Origin: Raineyella sp. LH-20
Lineage (GTDB): Bacteria > Actinomycetota > Actinomycetes > Propionibacteriales > Propionibacteriaceae
NCBI RefSeq assembly: GCF_033110965.1
Contig: NZ_CP137003.1
Coordinates: 1,550,001-1,614,000, forward strand
Length of the DNA stretch: 64,000 nt
Reading direction: 5' to 3'
Below the pieces are notes generated by a model that was not told the origin of the DNA, searched no databases, and was given only the letters and a program-made list of their open reading frames with translations. How positions within the stretch are numbered: the stretch's first letter is position 1; each line of letters starts with the position of its first letter. Made by a program: the position numbers and the translations under genes. Positions 46,326 through 54,749 of the stretch are shown piece by piece.

Positions 46326-47753
46326 TCACCGGGTCAGGGCGTGCCGCAGCGCCGGCACCAGCTCCGGATGGCTGAAGCGGAATCCGGTGGTCCGCAGCCT
46401 CGCCGAGGACACGTTCAGGTCGGTGTGCACCAGGATCGCGGCCGCCTCCCGGCCGAGCAGCAGCGCGGGGCCGAAGCCCGGCGTCGGGATCAGCGAGGGC
46501 CGGTGCAGCACCTCTCCGAGGCGGCTGGCGAAGGCCCCGGCGGTGACCACCCCGGGGGCGACGGCGTTGTACGGGCCCCGGCAGGATCCCTCGAGGATGA
46601 CGTGCGCGTACGCCCGGGTGATGTCGTCCAGCCCGATCCAGCTGACCATCGCCTGCGGGGAGGTGAGCCGCCCGCCGGCACCGACCAGGAACAGCGGCAG
46701 CTCCATGGCCAGCATCCCGGCCGCCGGGCCGAGCACCGTCCCGGTGCGCAGCACCACCAGCCGGGCGCCGTCCTCCGCGACCCGGTGGGAGGCCTCCTCC
46801 CACTGCCGGGCGACATCGGCGAGGAAGTCGGTGCCGGCGGGGGAGTCCTCGGTGAGCACCTCGCCGGGGCGGCGGCCGCCGTAATAGCCCACGGCGTTCG
46901 CCTGCACCAGGGCAGCCGGTCCGTCACCGGCCCGCCGGGCCGCGACGATCGCCCGGGTCAAGGTCTGGGTGGCGTCGAGCCGCGACCAGAGGATCTCGTG
47001 TTTGGTGGTCGGGGTGTAGCGGGTGACGATCGGGCGGCCGGAGAGGTTCACCACGGTGTCGACGCCGGCGAGTCGGGCCGGGTCGAGATCGCCCAGTTCC
47101 GGGGCCCAGCTGATCTCGTCCGTCCCCTGGGCGGGCCGTCGCACCAACCGGAGCACCGTGTGCCCGCCGGTGGCCAGCAGTGCGGTCAGCTGAGTGCCGA
47201 TGGTTCCGGAGGCGCCCGCGATGGCGATCGTCCGGGGCGTCCGCGCCAGCCGCTGGTGCAGGGCGAGGTCGGCCCGCAGCTGGTCCTCCCGGAACCGGAA
47301 CAACCCCTCCAGATAGCGGTGCATCCACCGCTCGCCGACCGACCCGGCCAGGGCCGGCGGCAGCTCGTACGTCACCCGGTCGGTGATCCGGGTGCCGCCG
47401 CCCTCGGCGTCCTCGAAGAGGTGCTCGTGGCGCCAGTGGCGCAGCGGCCCGCGGACCTGCTCGTCGACGAACAGACGACCCGACTCGTACGCGACATGTT
47501 CGACCAGCCAGCGCAGCCCGGGCCCGGTCCGGACGGCGCTCGGCATCGTACGTCCCGGCCACAGGGCGGTGAGCAGCGGTGAGGAGATGCGCAGGGCGCG
47601 GCGCGACCCGACGTGCAGCCCGTCGCTCGGGCCGTCGACGGTGACGATCGCGCCCGGCGGGCTCAGCCGGACGAACGCCCCGGGGCGTTCATGCCAGGCG
47701 AACACCTCGTCGCGCGGATGCGGGTAGGTCGCGGTGTGTTCGAAGACCGTCAC
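46326..47753 (-). CDS. TIGR01777-family SDR epimerase fused to an N-terminal SRPBCC domain
   Basis: 475 residues. The first 150 form a START/SRPBCC ligand-binding domain (FEHTATYPHPRDEVFAWHER, RITDRVTYELP). The rest is a Rossmann NAD(P)-binding epimerase of the YfcH/TIGR01777 type with IAGASGTIGTQLTALLATGG, VNLSGRPI, YYGGRRPGEVLTED and GPYNAVAPGVVTAGAFASR. Fusion of these two is a known actinobacterial form. The start is GTG 47753. Biochemical role of the family is unresolved. Confidence 0.9.
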   Translation of the reverse strand: MTVFEHTATYPHPRDEVFAWHERPGAFVRLSPPGAIVTVDGPSDGLHVGSRRALRISSPLLTALWPGRTMPSAVRTGPGLRWLVEHVAYESGRLFVDEQVRGPLRHWRHEHLFEDAEGGGTRITDRVTYELPPALAGSVGERWMHRYLEGLFRFREDQLRADLALHQRLARTPRTIAIAGASGTIGTQLTALLATGGHTVLRLVRRPAQGTDEISWAPELGDLDPARLAGVDTVVNLSGRPIVTRYTPTTKHEILWSRLDATQTLTRAIVAARRAGDGPAALVQANAVGYYGGRRPGEVLTEDSPAGTDFLADVARQWEEASHRVAEDGARLVVLRTGTVLGPAAGMLAMELPLFLVGAGGRLTSPQAMVSWIGLDDITRAYAHVILEGSCRGPYNAVAPGVVTAGAFASRLGEVLHRPSLIPTPGFGPALLLGREAAAILVHTDLNVSSARLRTTGFRFSHPELVPALRHALTR

Positions 47754-47816
47754 GGCGGAGCCCCTCTCGGTCCACCGTCGGGTGGTGTGCCCGGCGGCGC
47801 CTGCCACCATGATGCG

Positions 47817-48389
47817 TCAGAGCAGCGACGCCTCCCAGTCCAGCAGCGCTTCCTTGAGGTCCTCGCGACCGCCGTACCCGCCGAGTGACCCGTCGGCCAT
47901 GATCACCCGGTGGACCGGGATGATCCAGGAGACCCGGGTGGCCGCGCAGGCGTTGGCGGCGGCCCGGGCGCCGCGGGGAGCGCCGGCCGCGCGGGCCACC
48001 TGCCCGTAGCTGAGCCGTTCGCCGAACCGGGTCTCCCGGATCGCCTCCCAGCAGGCGTGGTGGAAGTCCGGCCCCGGCTGGTCGACCTGCAGTCGGTCGT
48101 ACGCCTCCCGGTCGCCGTCGAGATGGGCGAGCACCGCGGAACGTACGACGCTCGCCCCATCATCGCGGATCACCGGGAGTGTGGAGACGCCACGCGCGGT
48201 GAGGCTGCGGGGCAGGTCGGACGCCGACGTACGCCTCGGGGCGTGCTGGCCACTGGCGGGGAGTCGCGACAGCACCTCGGTCACGGAGGCGAATCCGGCC
48301 GCCCGGACCACCGGCTGTTCGTTGCCGGTCCATGCCACGACGAACCCGCCGAACGGGGTCGCGATCTCTGTCCACCGCAGCCCGTCCAT
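47817..48389 (-). CDS. Alkylguanine-transferase homologue lacking the catalytic cysteine
   Basis: 190 residues, end-to-end similar in layout to the active transferase at 28905-29420: a TPFGGFVVAW start, NE of the DNA-binding helix region GERLSYGQVARAAG, PRGARAAANA, and a GLGGYGG-like C terminus (DGSLGGYGGREDLKEALLDW). The acceptor motif PCHRV is IPVHRV: codon 159, at 47913-47915 on the minus strand, is GTC (Val). Alkyltransferase-like proteins with a substituted Cys (usually Trp) bind alkylated bases and recruit nucleotide excision repair; valine is unusual. It cannot act as a methyltransferase by the known mechanism. TAGGCT lies six bases before ATG. Confidence 0.9.
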   Translation of the reverse strand: MDGLRWTEIATPFGGFVVAWTGNEQPVVRAAGFASVTEVLSRLPASGQHAPRRTSASDLPRSLTARGVSTLPVIRDDGASVVRSAVLAHLDGDREAYDRLQVDQPGPDFHHACWEAIRETRFGERLSYGQVARAAGAPRGARAAANACAATRVSWIIPVHRVIMADGSLGGYGGREDLKEALLDWEASLL

Positions 48390-48477
48390 GGCGGAAGCCT
48401 AGCGAGCGCACCCGCCTGGCGAGCACCCGCCGGCCGGGCCGCGGAGCCGATGTCACTGTAGGACGTACGGTCCGAAA

Positions 48478-48520
48478 CGGCCCCGTCCTCCGGACCGAGA
48501 GGGTCCGGAGGACGGGGCCG
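48478..48520 (-). terminator. 19-bp perfect stem after the PTS gene
   Basis: CGGCCCCGTCCTCCGGACC (48478-48496) is exactly complementary to the sequence at 48502-48520 with a five-base loop, GAGAG. It begins 20 bases after the PTS stop codon. Very stable, without U-tract. Confidence 0.75.
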
Positions 48521-48539
48521 GTGATGGGGGAGCGGGAGG

Positions 48540-50636
48540 TCAGTCCGCCGCGGGGACGGGCACGCCCTCCGACGCTTCCGTCGCGGTCTCGGGGACCTTG
48601 GCGTTGACGATGATCACCGGAGTGCCGATCGCCACCTCACCGGAGATGGCCTGGGCGATGGGGCCGAACTTCTTGCCGTTCGTCACCAGCACCGGGGTCG
48701 CCAGCGAGTAGCCGGCCTCCTCGATGAGTTCCCGGTCGAAGGTGACCAGCGGGGTGCCCGCCTCGACCCGCTGACCGGTGGTGACCTTGACGTCGAAGCC
48801 GCGTCCTTCGAGGTTGACGGTGTCGATGCCGACGTGGATCAGCAGTTCGATCCCGCTGTCGAGACGGATGCCGAACGCGTGGCCGGTCTCGTGGGCGACC
48901 AGGAGCTTGCCGGCGGCCGGGGACACCACGGTGTCACCGGTGGGCATGATGCCCACGCCCGCTCCGACGGTGCCGCGGCTGAAGACGGGATCGGGGATGT
49001 GCTCCAGCGGGATCACGGCGCCCGCCAGCGGGGCGGTGATCTGGGTGATGGCGCCGGGGCGCATCGCGGGCTTGACCGGACGCCCGGTGGGGGCCGGTGT
49101 CCCCGCCTCGACGGCCGGGGCCTGCTCGGCTGCGGCCTCGACCGCGGCGGCGTGGACGGTCTCCTCCGCCTCACGGATCGCGGCCGCCTGGGCGCGCTGT
49201 TCCGGGGTGCGGTAGTCGGAGACGATGACCAGGATCATCGCGGTGAAGAAGGCGACGCCGATGGCCAGCGCGTACAGCGGGATGTTGTTGAACGCCGGGA
49301 TGGTCAGCAGCGAGGTGAAGACGAACGCGCTGGTCTTCAGGCCGCCGCCGATGCCGATGATCAGACCACCGAGGAAGCAGCCGATCAGCATCCGCGGGTA
49401 GATCCGCTTGTAGCGCAGGTGGATGCCGTAGAGGGACGGTTCGGAGATGCCGCCCAGCAGACCCGCGGCGAGGGCACCGGTCGCGGTCTGGCGCATCATC
49501 GGGTCCTTGTCACGGATGGACAGGAAGAGGACACCGGCGGTGGCACCGAAGGCAGCGAAGTTCCACGCACCCATCGGCCCCTGGATGAAGTCGTAGCCCA
49601 GGCTCTGGATATTGAGCAGCATGATCGCGTTGATCGGCCAGTGCAGGCCCAGCGGGACCATGAAGGGGTAGGCCAGCGGGACCAGGATGGCGAAGATCAG
49701 CGGGGAGAAGTCGTTGACCGCACGCAGCGCGTTGGCCAGGCCGGCGCCGGCGTACACACCCAGCGGGCCGATCAGGAAGGCGGTCAGCGGGATCATGATC
49801 AGCATCGACAGGAACGGCACGAAGATCAACTGGAGGTTCTCCGGGATGATCCGGCGCAGCAGCTTGGTCAACGGGCCGAGGACGCCGGCCATCAGCAGCG
49901 GCGGGAACACCTGCGAGCTGTAGTTGAAGATCGTCAGCGGGACGCCGAAGATGCTCACCACGTCGATCTCGCTGCCGGCGAACTGCATCTTCGTGGCGGC
50001 ATCGCCCAGCGCGGTGAAGCCGGGCAGCATCACGACGGCCATCACGGCGAAGCCGACCCACGGATCCGCGCCGAGCTTCTTGGTCGCATTGTAGGCCACC
50101 ATCAGCGGCAGGAAGACGAAGACACACTGCCAGGCCAGGTTGACGAACGCCCACGACGGCGGCAGCGCGGTGCGGGGATCGGCCCAGTTGCCGATGATCC
50201 CCAGGGTGCTCATCAAGGCCATGAAGGTGATGAACAGCGAGGCGCCCAGCAGGGCACCGATGGTCGGGCGGAACGAGTCCGAGAGGAACTCGAAGAAGGT
50301 GTCCAGCCAGGCGAACTTTCCGCGCGGGCCTCGGGCGCGGGCCGCGGCCTTGACGTCGGCGTCGGACTCCTCGCCGCTGGAGACCTTCGCCATCTCCGGG
50401 AGGTTCTGGATGTCCTCGAAGACCTGGGTCACCGCACCGCCGATGACCACCTGGTAACGGTCTCCCGCCTGGGGCACGGCCCCCATCACGGCGGGGATCG
50501 CCTCGACGGCGGCGGTGTCGACCCTGGCGCCGTCCTTGAGTTGGAAACGAAGGCGTGTGGCGCAATGGCTGAAGCTCTGGATGTTTCCAGCGCCCCCCAC
50601 GCCCTTCACGATGTCGCGGGCTGATGAACTCGCCAT
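48540..50636 (-). CDS. PTS beta-glucoside-type transporter, EIIBCA
   Basis: 698-residue membrane phosphotransferase. Domain order: IIB (residues 1-90) with the phosphorylated Cys25 in SHCATRLRFQL, IIC (about 105-460, ten hydrophobic segments, GISEPSLYGIHLRYKR), an Ala/Pro linker, and IIA (about 550-690) with GIELLIHVGIDTVNLEG carrying the phospho-His. This B-C-A order is that of Bgl-type permeases for aryl-beta-glucosides, with sucrose or trehalose alternatives. No antiterminator or phospho-glucosidase gene is in the window. Upstream is a pair of inverted operators. ATG has only a weak GAGAGAG site. Confidence 0.93.
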   Translation of the reverse strand: MASSSARDIVKGVGGAGNIQSFSHCATRLRFQLKDGARVDTAAVEAIPAVMGAVPQAGDRYQVVIGGAVTQVFEDIQNLPEMAKVSSGEESDADVKAAARARGPRGKFAWLDTFFEFLSDSFRPTIGALLGASLFITFMALMSTLGIIGNWADPRTALPPSWAFVNLAWQCVFVFLPLMVAYNATKKLGADPWVGFAVMAVVMLPGFTALGDAATKMQFAGSEIDVVSIFGVPLTIFNYSSQVFPPLLMAGVLGPLTKLLRRIIPENLQLIFVPFLSMLIMIPLTAFLIGPLGVYAGAGLANALRAVNDFSPLIFAILVPLAYPFMVPLGLHWPINAIMLLNIQSLGYDFIQGPMGAWNFAAFGATAGVLFLSIRDKDPMMRQTATGALAAGLLGGISEPSLYGIHLRYKRIYPRMLIGCFLGGLIIGIGGGLKTSAFVFTSLLTIPAFNNIPLYALAIGVAFFTAMILVIVSDYRTPEQRAQAAAIREAEETVHAAAVEAAAEQAPAVEAGTPAPTGRPVKPAMRPGAITQITAPLAGAVIPLEHIPDPVFSRGTVGAGVGIMPTGDTVVSPAAGKLLVAHETGHAFGIRLDSGIELLIHVGIDTVNLEGRGFDVKVTTGQRVEAGTPLVTFDRELIEEAGYSLATPVLVTNGKKFGPIAQAISGEVAIGTPVIIVNAKVPETATEASEGVPVPAAD

Positions 50637-50718
50637 CTGGGTTCTCTCTCTTCGTGCGACCAGTGGAGCCGACTTTGGCTCCGCTCGTGTCCGACGGAGG
50701 GCCCGAGCATTCGGTTCC

Positions 50719-50789
50719 ATCGAACGAACACAATCGTAACCTGACGGTGGATGCTCCGCTACCCGAAATTTCCTCCTGGTTCGTTCGAT
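50719..50789 (-). promoter_or_regulatory. PTS promoter with two inverted 11-bp operator half-sites
   Basis: ATCGAACGAAC (50719-50729) and its exact complement GTTCGTTCGAT (50779-50789) are 49 bases apart. Between them a -10-like TACGAT (minus strand, 50733-50738) would start the PTS transcript in the near half-site. Two sites around a promoter suggest a looping or dual-site repressor. The rest of the 435-base spacer to the patatin gene shows no gene. Confidence 0.5.
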
Positions 50790-51071
50790 CCGGCCCGTGG
50801 TTACGGGCGTGTCGGGTTTTGTTGCGCAGGTGTGGGTAAATTTCTGCCTGTGAGCTACGTGTGCGTCTGTCGAACACAAGGCTCCTTCGGCACCGACTGG
50901 TGGGTTCGAGCAGTGTTGCTTTCGTACGACGTGGGATGTCGTGATCGGGTGCTGCGACGGCGGGGTGACGGGCCATCGGGCAGGTATGACGGAGATCATG
51001 CCGGTCACCTCGACACGAGGCGGGGTTACTGTGTCGGCGGACCGTACGGGTCGTGGACGGGAGGACGGGTG

Positions 51072-52001
51072 ATGACCGAACAGAGGCGCAGCGACGAACG
51101 GACCGTCGGCGTACGGATGACCAGCAACGTCACCGACACCGCCCTGATCTTCGAGGGTGGTGGCATGCGGGCCAGCTACACCTCTGCGGTCGTCGTCGCG
51201 CTGCTCGCCGCCGGCATCCACGTCGACTGGGTCGGCGGCATCTCCGCCGGAGCCTCCAACACGGTGAACTACCTGGTCCGCGACGCCGAGCGCGCCCGGA
51301 CGTCCTTCGTCGAGTTCTCCGCCGACCCCCGGATGGGCAACTTCGGCACCTGGCTGCGGGGCAAGGGCCTGTTCAACGCCGAGTACATCTACGAGACCTC
51401 CGGCTACCCCGACCAGGCGCTGCCCTTCGACTTCGCCACGTACGTCGCCAACCCCGCGACGATGGCGATCGGGTCGTTCCGGATGAGCGACGGCGCGATG
51501 GTCTACTGGGGCAAGGACGACACCCCTGACCTGCCGTCCCTGATGAAGCGGGTCCGGGCCAGCTCGACCATGCCGGTGCTGATGCCGGCCGTGACGATCG
51601 ACGGCGTCGACTACCTCGACGGGGCGCTCGGCCCCACCGGCGGGTTCGCCCTCGACGCGGCCCGGGCGGCCGGCTACGAGAAGTTCCTCGTCGTTCTCAC
51701 CCAGCCGCGCGGGTACGTGAAGCCGCAGCTGAAGAACGAGCGGTTCTTCGGCAGCTGGTTCCGCCGGACGCCGGCGGTGGTCGATGCACTGATCCGGCGC
51801 CCGGGGCGTTATAACAGCACCCGCGAGGAGCTCTTCGAACTGGAGCGGGAGGGCAGGGCGATGCTCTTCGTGCCGGAGGCGATGCCGGTCACCAACGGCG
51901 AACGCGACGTGGCGAAGCTGCGTGTGGCCCACGAACAAGGACTTGCCCAGGTGCGCCGCGAACTGCCGGCCTGGGAGGAGTTCCTCGGTCTCGACGGCTG
52001 A
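51072..52001 (+). CDS. Patatin-like phospholipase family protein
   Basis: 309 residues of the YjjU/RssA-like patatin group. The catalytic dyad is intact: oxyanion GGGMR (29-33), nucleophile elbow GISAG with Ser58, and DGA with Asp183. It probably hydrolyses phospholipids or neutral lipids; target unknown. No signal peptide. ATG 51072 has GGAGG at seven bases (GTG 51069 also possible). The region upstream is shared with the divergent PTS gene. Confidence 0.92.
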   Translation: MTEQRRSDERTVGVRMTSNVTDTALIFEGGGMRASYTSAVVVALLAAGIHVDWVGGISAGASNTVNYLVRDAERARTSFVEFSADPRMGNFGTWLRGKGLFNAEYIYETSGYPDQALPFDFATYVANPATMAIGSFRMSDGAMVYWGKDDTPDLPSLMKRVRASSTMPVLMPAVTIDGVDYLDGALGPTGGFALDAARAAGYEKFLVVLTQPRGYVKPQLKNERFFGSWFRRTPAVVDALIRRPGRYNSTREELFELEREGRAMLFVPEAMPVTNGERDVAKLRVAHEQGLAQVRRELPAWEEFLGLDG

Positions 52002-52057
52002 CCTGATCGGGGCGGCGGGTCGCACCGTGCGTGACGGTCGCGGGCGGCCGCCAGGCA

Positions 52058-52241
52058 TCGGCCGTCGGATCGGCCGTTACACGTCGGCCGTTACACGTCG
52101 GCAGTCACACGTCGGCAGTCACACGTCGGCAGTCACACGTCGGCCGTCACACGTCGGCCGTCACACGTCGGCAGTCACACGTCGGCAGTCACACGTCGGC
52201 AGTCACACGTCGGCAGTCACACGTCGGCCGTCGGATCGGCC
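52058..52241. repeat. Eleven-copy 14-bp tandem array flanked by an 18-bp direct repeat
   Basis: Units start every 14 bases from 52071 to 52211, with forms CGGCCGTTACACGT, CGGCAGTCACACGT and CGGCCGTCACACGT. The identical 18-mer TCGGCCGTCGGATCGGCC is at 52058-52075 and 52224-52241. The array lies between the convergent patatin and TfoX-like genes. Units touch directly, so it is not a CRISPR array. Confidence 0.92.
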
Positions 52242-52254
52242 CTCGCGCGGTGGC

Positions 52255-52614
52255 TCAGCCCTTCGTCCGTCGAGGCTTCGGCTCCTTGGGCGGCAGCGTC
52301 ACGACGTACGCGTACGCCCGCTCGAACCAGGCGGTGGCCTCCTCGTCGGAGAGCCCCTCCGGCAGCGCCAGCCAACCGCCCATCGGCCGCTCGGCCGGGC
52401 CGAACGGACCCGACCCGGGCAGTGCCTGCAGGGCCGCCCTGCCCGGCTCGTCCAGCTTGACCCCGAGGTCGGTGCCGAACAGGCCGGCGAACATGTTGCC
52501 GTTCACGAACGCGCCGACCGAGCCGAACATCGGCTTGACCGCGACCCCGTCGAGGAGCGGAACCAGCGCCCGGAACCGGGCCTTGTCCTCCTCGGTGTGC
52601 GTGGGCATCTGCAC
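52255..52614 (-). CDS. TfoX/Sxy N-terminal domain-family protein
   Basis: 119 residues with the TfoX N domain: VKPMFGSVGAFVNGNMFAGLF is the family signature (read as VKPMFGSVGAFVNG and onward), then FGPAERPMGGWLALPEG and a C-terminal helix FERAYAYVVTLPPK. In gamma-proteobacteria Sxy controls competence; stand-alone actinobacterial members are of unknown function. The start is GTG 52614 (GTGCAGATG), with the upstream VOC gene's stop overlapping its weak AGG site. Co-directional with the VOC gene, 9 bases apart. Confidence 0.88.
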   Translation of the reverse strand: MQMPTHTEEDKARFRALVPLLDGVAVKPMFGSVGAFVNGNMFAGLFGTDLGVKLDEPGRAALQALPGSGPFGPAERPMGGWLALPEGLSDEEATAWFERAYAYVVTLPPKEPKPRRTKG

Positions 52615-52623
52615 GGTCGGACC

Positions 52624-53031
52624 TCACGCAGCGTTCGGGTCGGGCTGGTGCAGGCCGAAGAGGTTGCCCTCGGTGTCCTTGAAGTAGCCCTGCCAGGCCA
52701 TCCCGGCGAGCGCGGCCTTGGGCATGGTCACCTCGCCGCCGTGGGCCAGGATCCGCTCCTCGTACACGTCGTAGTCGTCGACCACCATCGTCACGACGTA
52801 CGCGTTCACCGGCTGGTCGATCGCCGGGGTGCCGGTCATCCGGGGGAGCAGCCCTCCGTCGATGCCCGGGGTGCCCTCTTCGCCGGTGGTGATCCCCCAG
52901 TAGGTGGCGCCGCCGGTCGGCCCCGACCAGTCGGTGAAGGCCCAACCGAAGACTTCGGTGTAGAAGGCCTTCGCACGGTCGATGTCGTCGGCCTGGATCT
53001 CGAAGTGCATGGGGCGGGCTGAGCTGGCCAT
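52624..53031 (-). CDS. VOC (glyoxalase/bleomycin-resistance fold) family protein
   Basis: 135 residues. Two VOC halves: MHFEIQADDIDRAKAFYTEV with His9 and FGWAFTDW at the start, YDVYEERILAHGGEV and a C-terminal KDTEGNLFGLHQPDP. The metal-ligand glutamate occurs as the E of DTEGN. Substrate unknown; it may be an enzyme or a small-molecule binder. ATG has GGAGG upstream. Probably co-transcribed with the TfoX-like gene. Confidence 0.9.
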   Translation of the reverse strand: MASSARPMHFEIQADDIDRAKAFYTEVFGWAFTDWSGPTGGATYWGITTGEEGTPGIDGGLLPRMTGTPAIDQPVNAYVVTMVVDDYDVYEERILAHGGEVTMPKAALAGMAWQGYFKDTEGNLFGLHQPDPNAA

Positions 53032-53333
53032 GATGGCTCCTCCGATGAGTCGGATCGATAACTCGGGTCAGCGGGCGGATCGCCGCCGCGAGGCTCGGCG
53101 CCCTCCTGCTGGCACCAGCCTGCCGCAGCCTGGGGCCGTGCACCAGAGTCGGCGTCGATGCATCGGTGGCGTACGCGGCGCGCGTGCCGGGCGATGGTCG
53201 GCAGACCGTACCCGTGGTGTGTATTCGGACCCGGTCGCCCGAGTGGGAATGACTACCACCGGTACGGTCTGGGCGGATACGGCGGCGACGTATGACCACA
53301 GGCCGCGTACGACCACAGCGTGGTGCCGCGCGG
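53032..53333. other. 302-bp spacer without a convincing gene
   Basis: Between the VOC gene and the SDR gene, both minus. Possible upstream control region for VOC; one stretch of AT-richer sequence (53215-53255) with no clear -35/-10. Reading frames here are random-looking GC translations. Nothing assigned. Confidence 0.6.
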
Positions 53334-54026
53334 TCAGCCCTTCGGCACCCGAGTGATCGGTCGGACGGCGATCTCCTCGACCATCCCCTCCGGGGTGGCG
53401 TCTACGGCGGTCCGTACGACGGCGGCGACCGAGGCGACCCGCAGGTGCTCGTCGGGGTTGTAGCTGCGGCCGGATTCGGCCTGGAGGTGGCGCTGCATGT
53501 CGGTGTCGACGCGGCCGGGGTAGACGGTCGTGACGCGTACGCGTCCTCGCTCGTCCTCGCGCAGGCCGTCGGCCAGCGCCCGCAGTGCGAACTTGGAGGC
53601 GGAGTACGCCGGCGAACCACCGACGCGCTGTCCGGCGCCGGAGTTGATCATGATCACCATCCCGCCGGCGGTCCGCAGGGCGGGGAGGAGCAGGCGGGTG
53701 AGGTCGGCCACCGCAATGACGTTGAGCTCCATCAGGTCCCGCCAGTCATTCCGGGTCATTTCCTCGATGAAGCGGGGAGCGTCCCGACCGGCCGAGTGGA
53801 CCAGGACATCGAGCCGCTCGATCCCCCGGACGGCCGCCGCGGTGGAGGCGGCATCGGTGAGGTCCGCCACGAACGGTTCGGCCGACGGCAGGGCCGCCAC
53901 CACCCGGGCGACGTCTGCGGCGGACCGCCCGCCGATCAGCAGGTGGTGGGTGTCGGCGAGCACGTCCGCGATGCCGCGGCCGATGCCGCGGCTGGCGCCG
54001 GTGATGAGGGCTACAGGTCGGTCCAT
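53334..54026 (-). CDS. Short-chain dehydrogenase/reductase
   Basis: 230 residues. TGASRGIGRGIA (NAD(P) binding), INSGAGQRVG with catalytic Ser, and PAYSASKFAL with the Tyr/Lys pair are present; length suits a classical SDR. Substrate unknown. ATG 54026 is preceded by TAACGT at seven bases and no Shine-Dalgarno. An upstream extension of 45 codons would run into the repeat-rich spacer and is rejected. Confidence 0.9.
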   Translation of the reverse strand: MDRPVALITGASRGIGRGIADVLADTHHLLIGGRSAADVARVVAALPSAEPFVADLTDAASTAAAVRGIERLDVLVHSAGRDAPRFIEEMTRNDWRDLMELNVIAVADLTRLLLPALRTAGGMVIMINSGAGQRVGGSPAYSASKFALRALADGLREDERGRVRVTTVYPGRVDTDMQRHLQAESGRSYNPDEHLRVASVAAVVRTAVDATPEGMVEEIAVRPITRVPKG

Positions 54027-54110
54027 GCCGGGCACGTTAGGCCGACGCCGGGCCAGCAGCAAGCGAGCGGCGATCATATGGGTGGTGGCAGCGATGGGCT
54101 TGCCGCTCTC

Positions 54111-54166
54111 GTGTGGTCGCCGCGGGCTCCCATTCCTCGTGTGGTCGCCGCGGGCTCCCATTCCTC
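54111..54166. repeat. 28-bp tandem duplication
   Basis: GTGTGGTCGCCGCGGGCTCC plus CATTCCTC occurs at 54111-54138 and exactly again at 54139-54166, with a degenerate third copy, ACGTGGTCGTAGCCGCGG, following. Confidence 0.85.
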
Positions 54167-54367
54167 ACGTGGTCGTAGCCGCGGAGTGAGTCTCTCAGCG
54201 TGGCGGGAGCCCTGCGGTGGCCGTGAGCCTCGGTCTGGCCTGTCGGCCCTGATCGCAGAACCGCTCGACGATCCCGACCTGTCGCACGACCGGGTCTTCC
54301 GCCGCCTGCTCCGGGCCCGGCATGCAGGACCTCATCGTCACATCGCCGCAGATGCGGCTCCTTCTGC

Positions 54368-54435
54368 CAGCCGCCGCCGCTTCAGTCATCTGCGGCCCGC
54401 CGGCAGGCCGCAGGTGACTGAAAGCGCGGCGGCTG
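54368..54435 (+). other. 68-nt long hairpin, candidate structured RNA
   Basis: Left arm CAGCCGCCGC (54368-54377) and TTCAGTCATCTGCGGCC (54381-54397) pair with GGCCGCAGGTGACTGAA (54406-54422) and GCGGCGGCTG (54426-54435). A 3x3 internal loop separates 10-bp and 17-bp stems, and the loop is eight bases. The single non-Watson-Crick pair is U54389-G54414, a wobble only if the plus strand is transcribed. CCGCAGATG at 54346-54354 could compete for pairing with 54387-54395. It could be an ncRNA, a mobile palindromic repeat or a terminator. Confidence 0.6.
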
Positions 54436-54521
54436 ACTGAAACCCGCGCGCCTGTGGTGGCGACGGCCTGTTGGAAGCGCAGCGGCTGGCAGACACCCTC
54501 GCGTCTGCGGCGGAGGCGGCT

Positions 54522-54569
54522 CTCAAGACCGCGCTGCCTCAAGACCGCGCTGCCTCAAGACCGCGCTGG
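54522..54569. repeat. 16-bp triplication
   Basis: CTCAAGACCGCGCTGC at 54522, 54538 and 54554 (the last ending in G). Located between the two large hairpins. Confidence 0.85.
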
Positions 54570-54749
54570 CCAGCCGCCCGACCACGACCACGACGTATCC
54601 TCGCCCGAGCACACCCGCTCATCGTCACGGGGTGAGTCCCTTAGCGTGGCGGAAATCCTGCGGTGGCTCGTGAGCGCATCTAGCCCCGACGGGTGAGGGC
54701 GGCTCGGAGTAGGTCCTCCCGCCGCACCGGCCTAAACACATTCGTAGAC

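Larger units (their letters stand above)
54186..54675 (+). repeat. Direct repeat of about 43 bp, 446 bp apart
   Basis: 54186-54228 and 54632-54675 share GTGAGTC, AGCGTGGCGG, CCTGCGGTGGC and CGTGAGC with a few substitutions and one inserted base. Both could read AWR..CGG in one frame, but no longer protein is evident. They bracket both hairpin and 16-bp repeat segments and may mark a duplicated or inserted element. Confidence 0.65.

Noticed and set aside
52071-52224. Possible CRISPR array
   Set aside because: Units of 14 bp abut directly with no spacers, and no cas genes are present.
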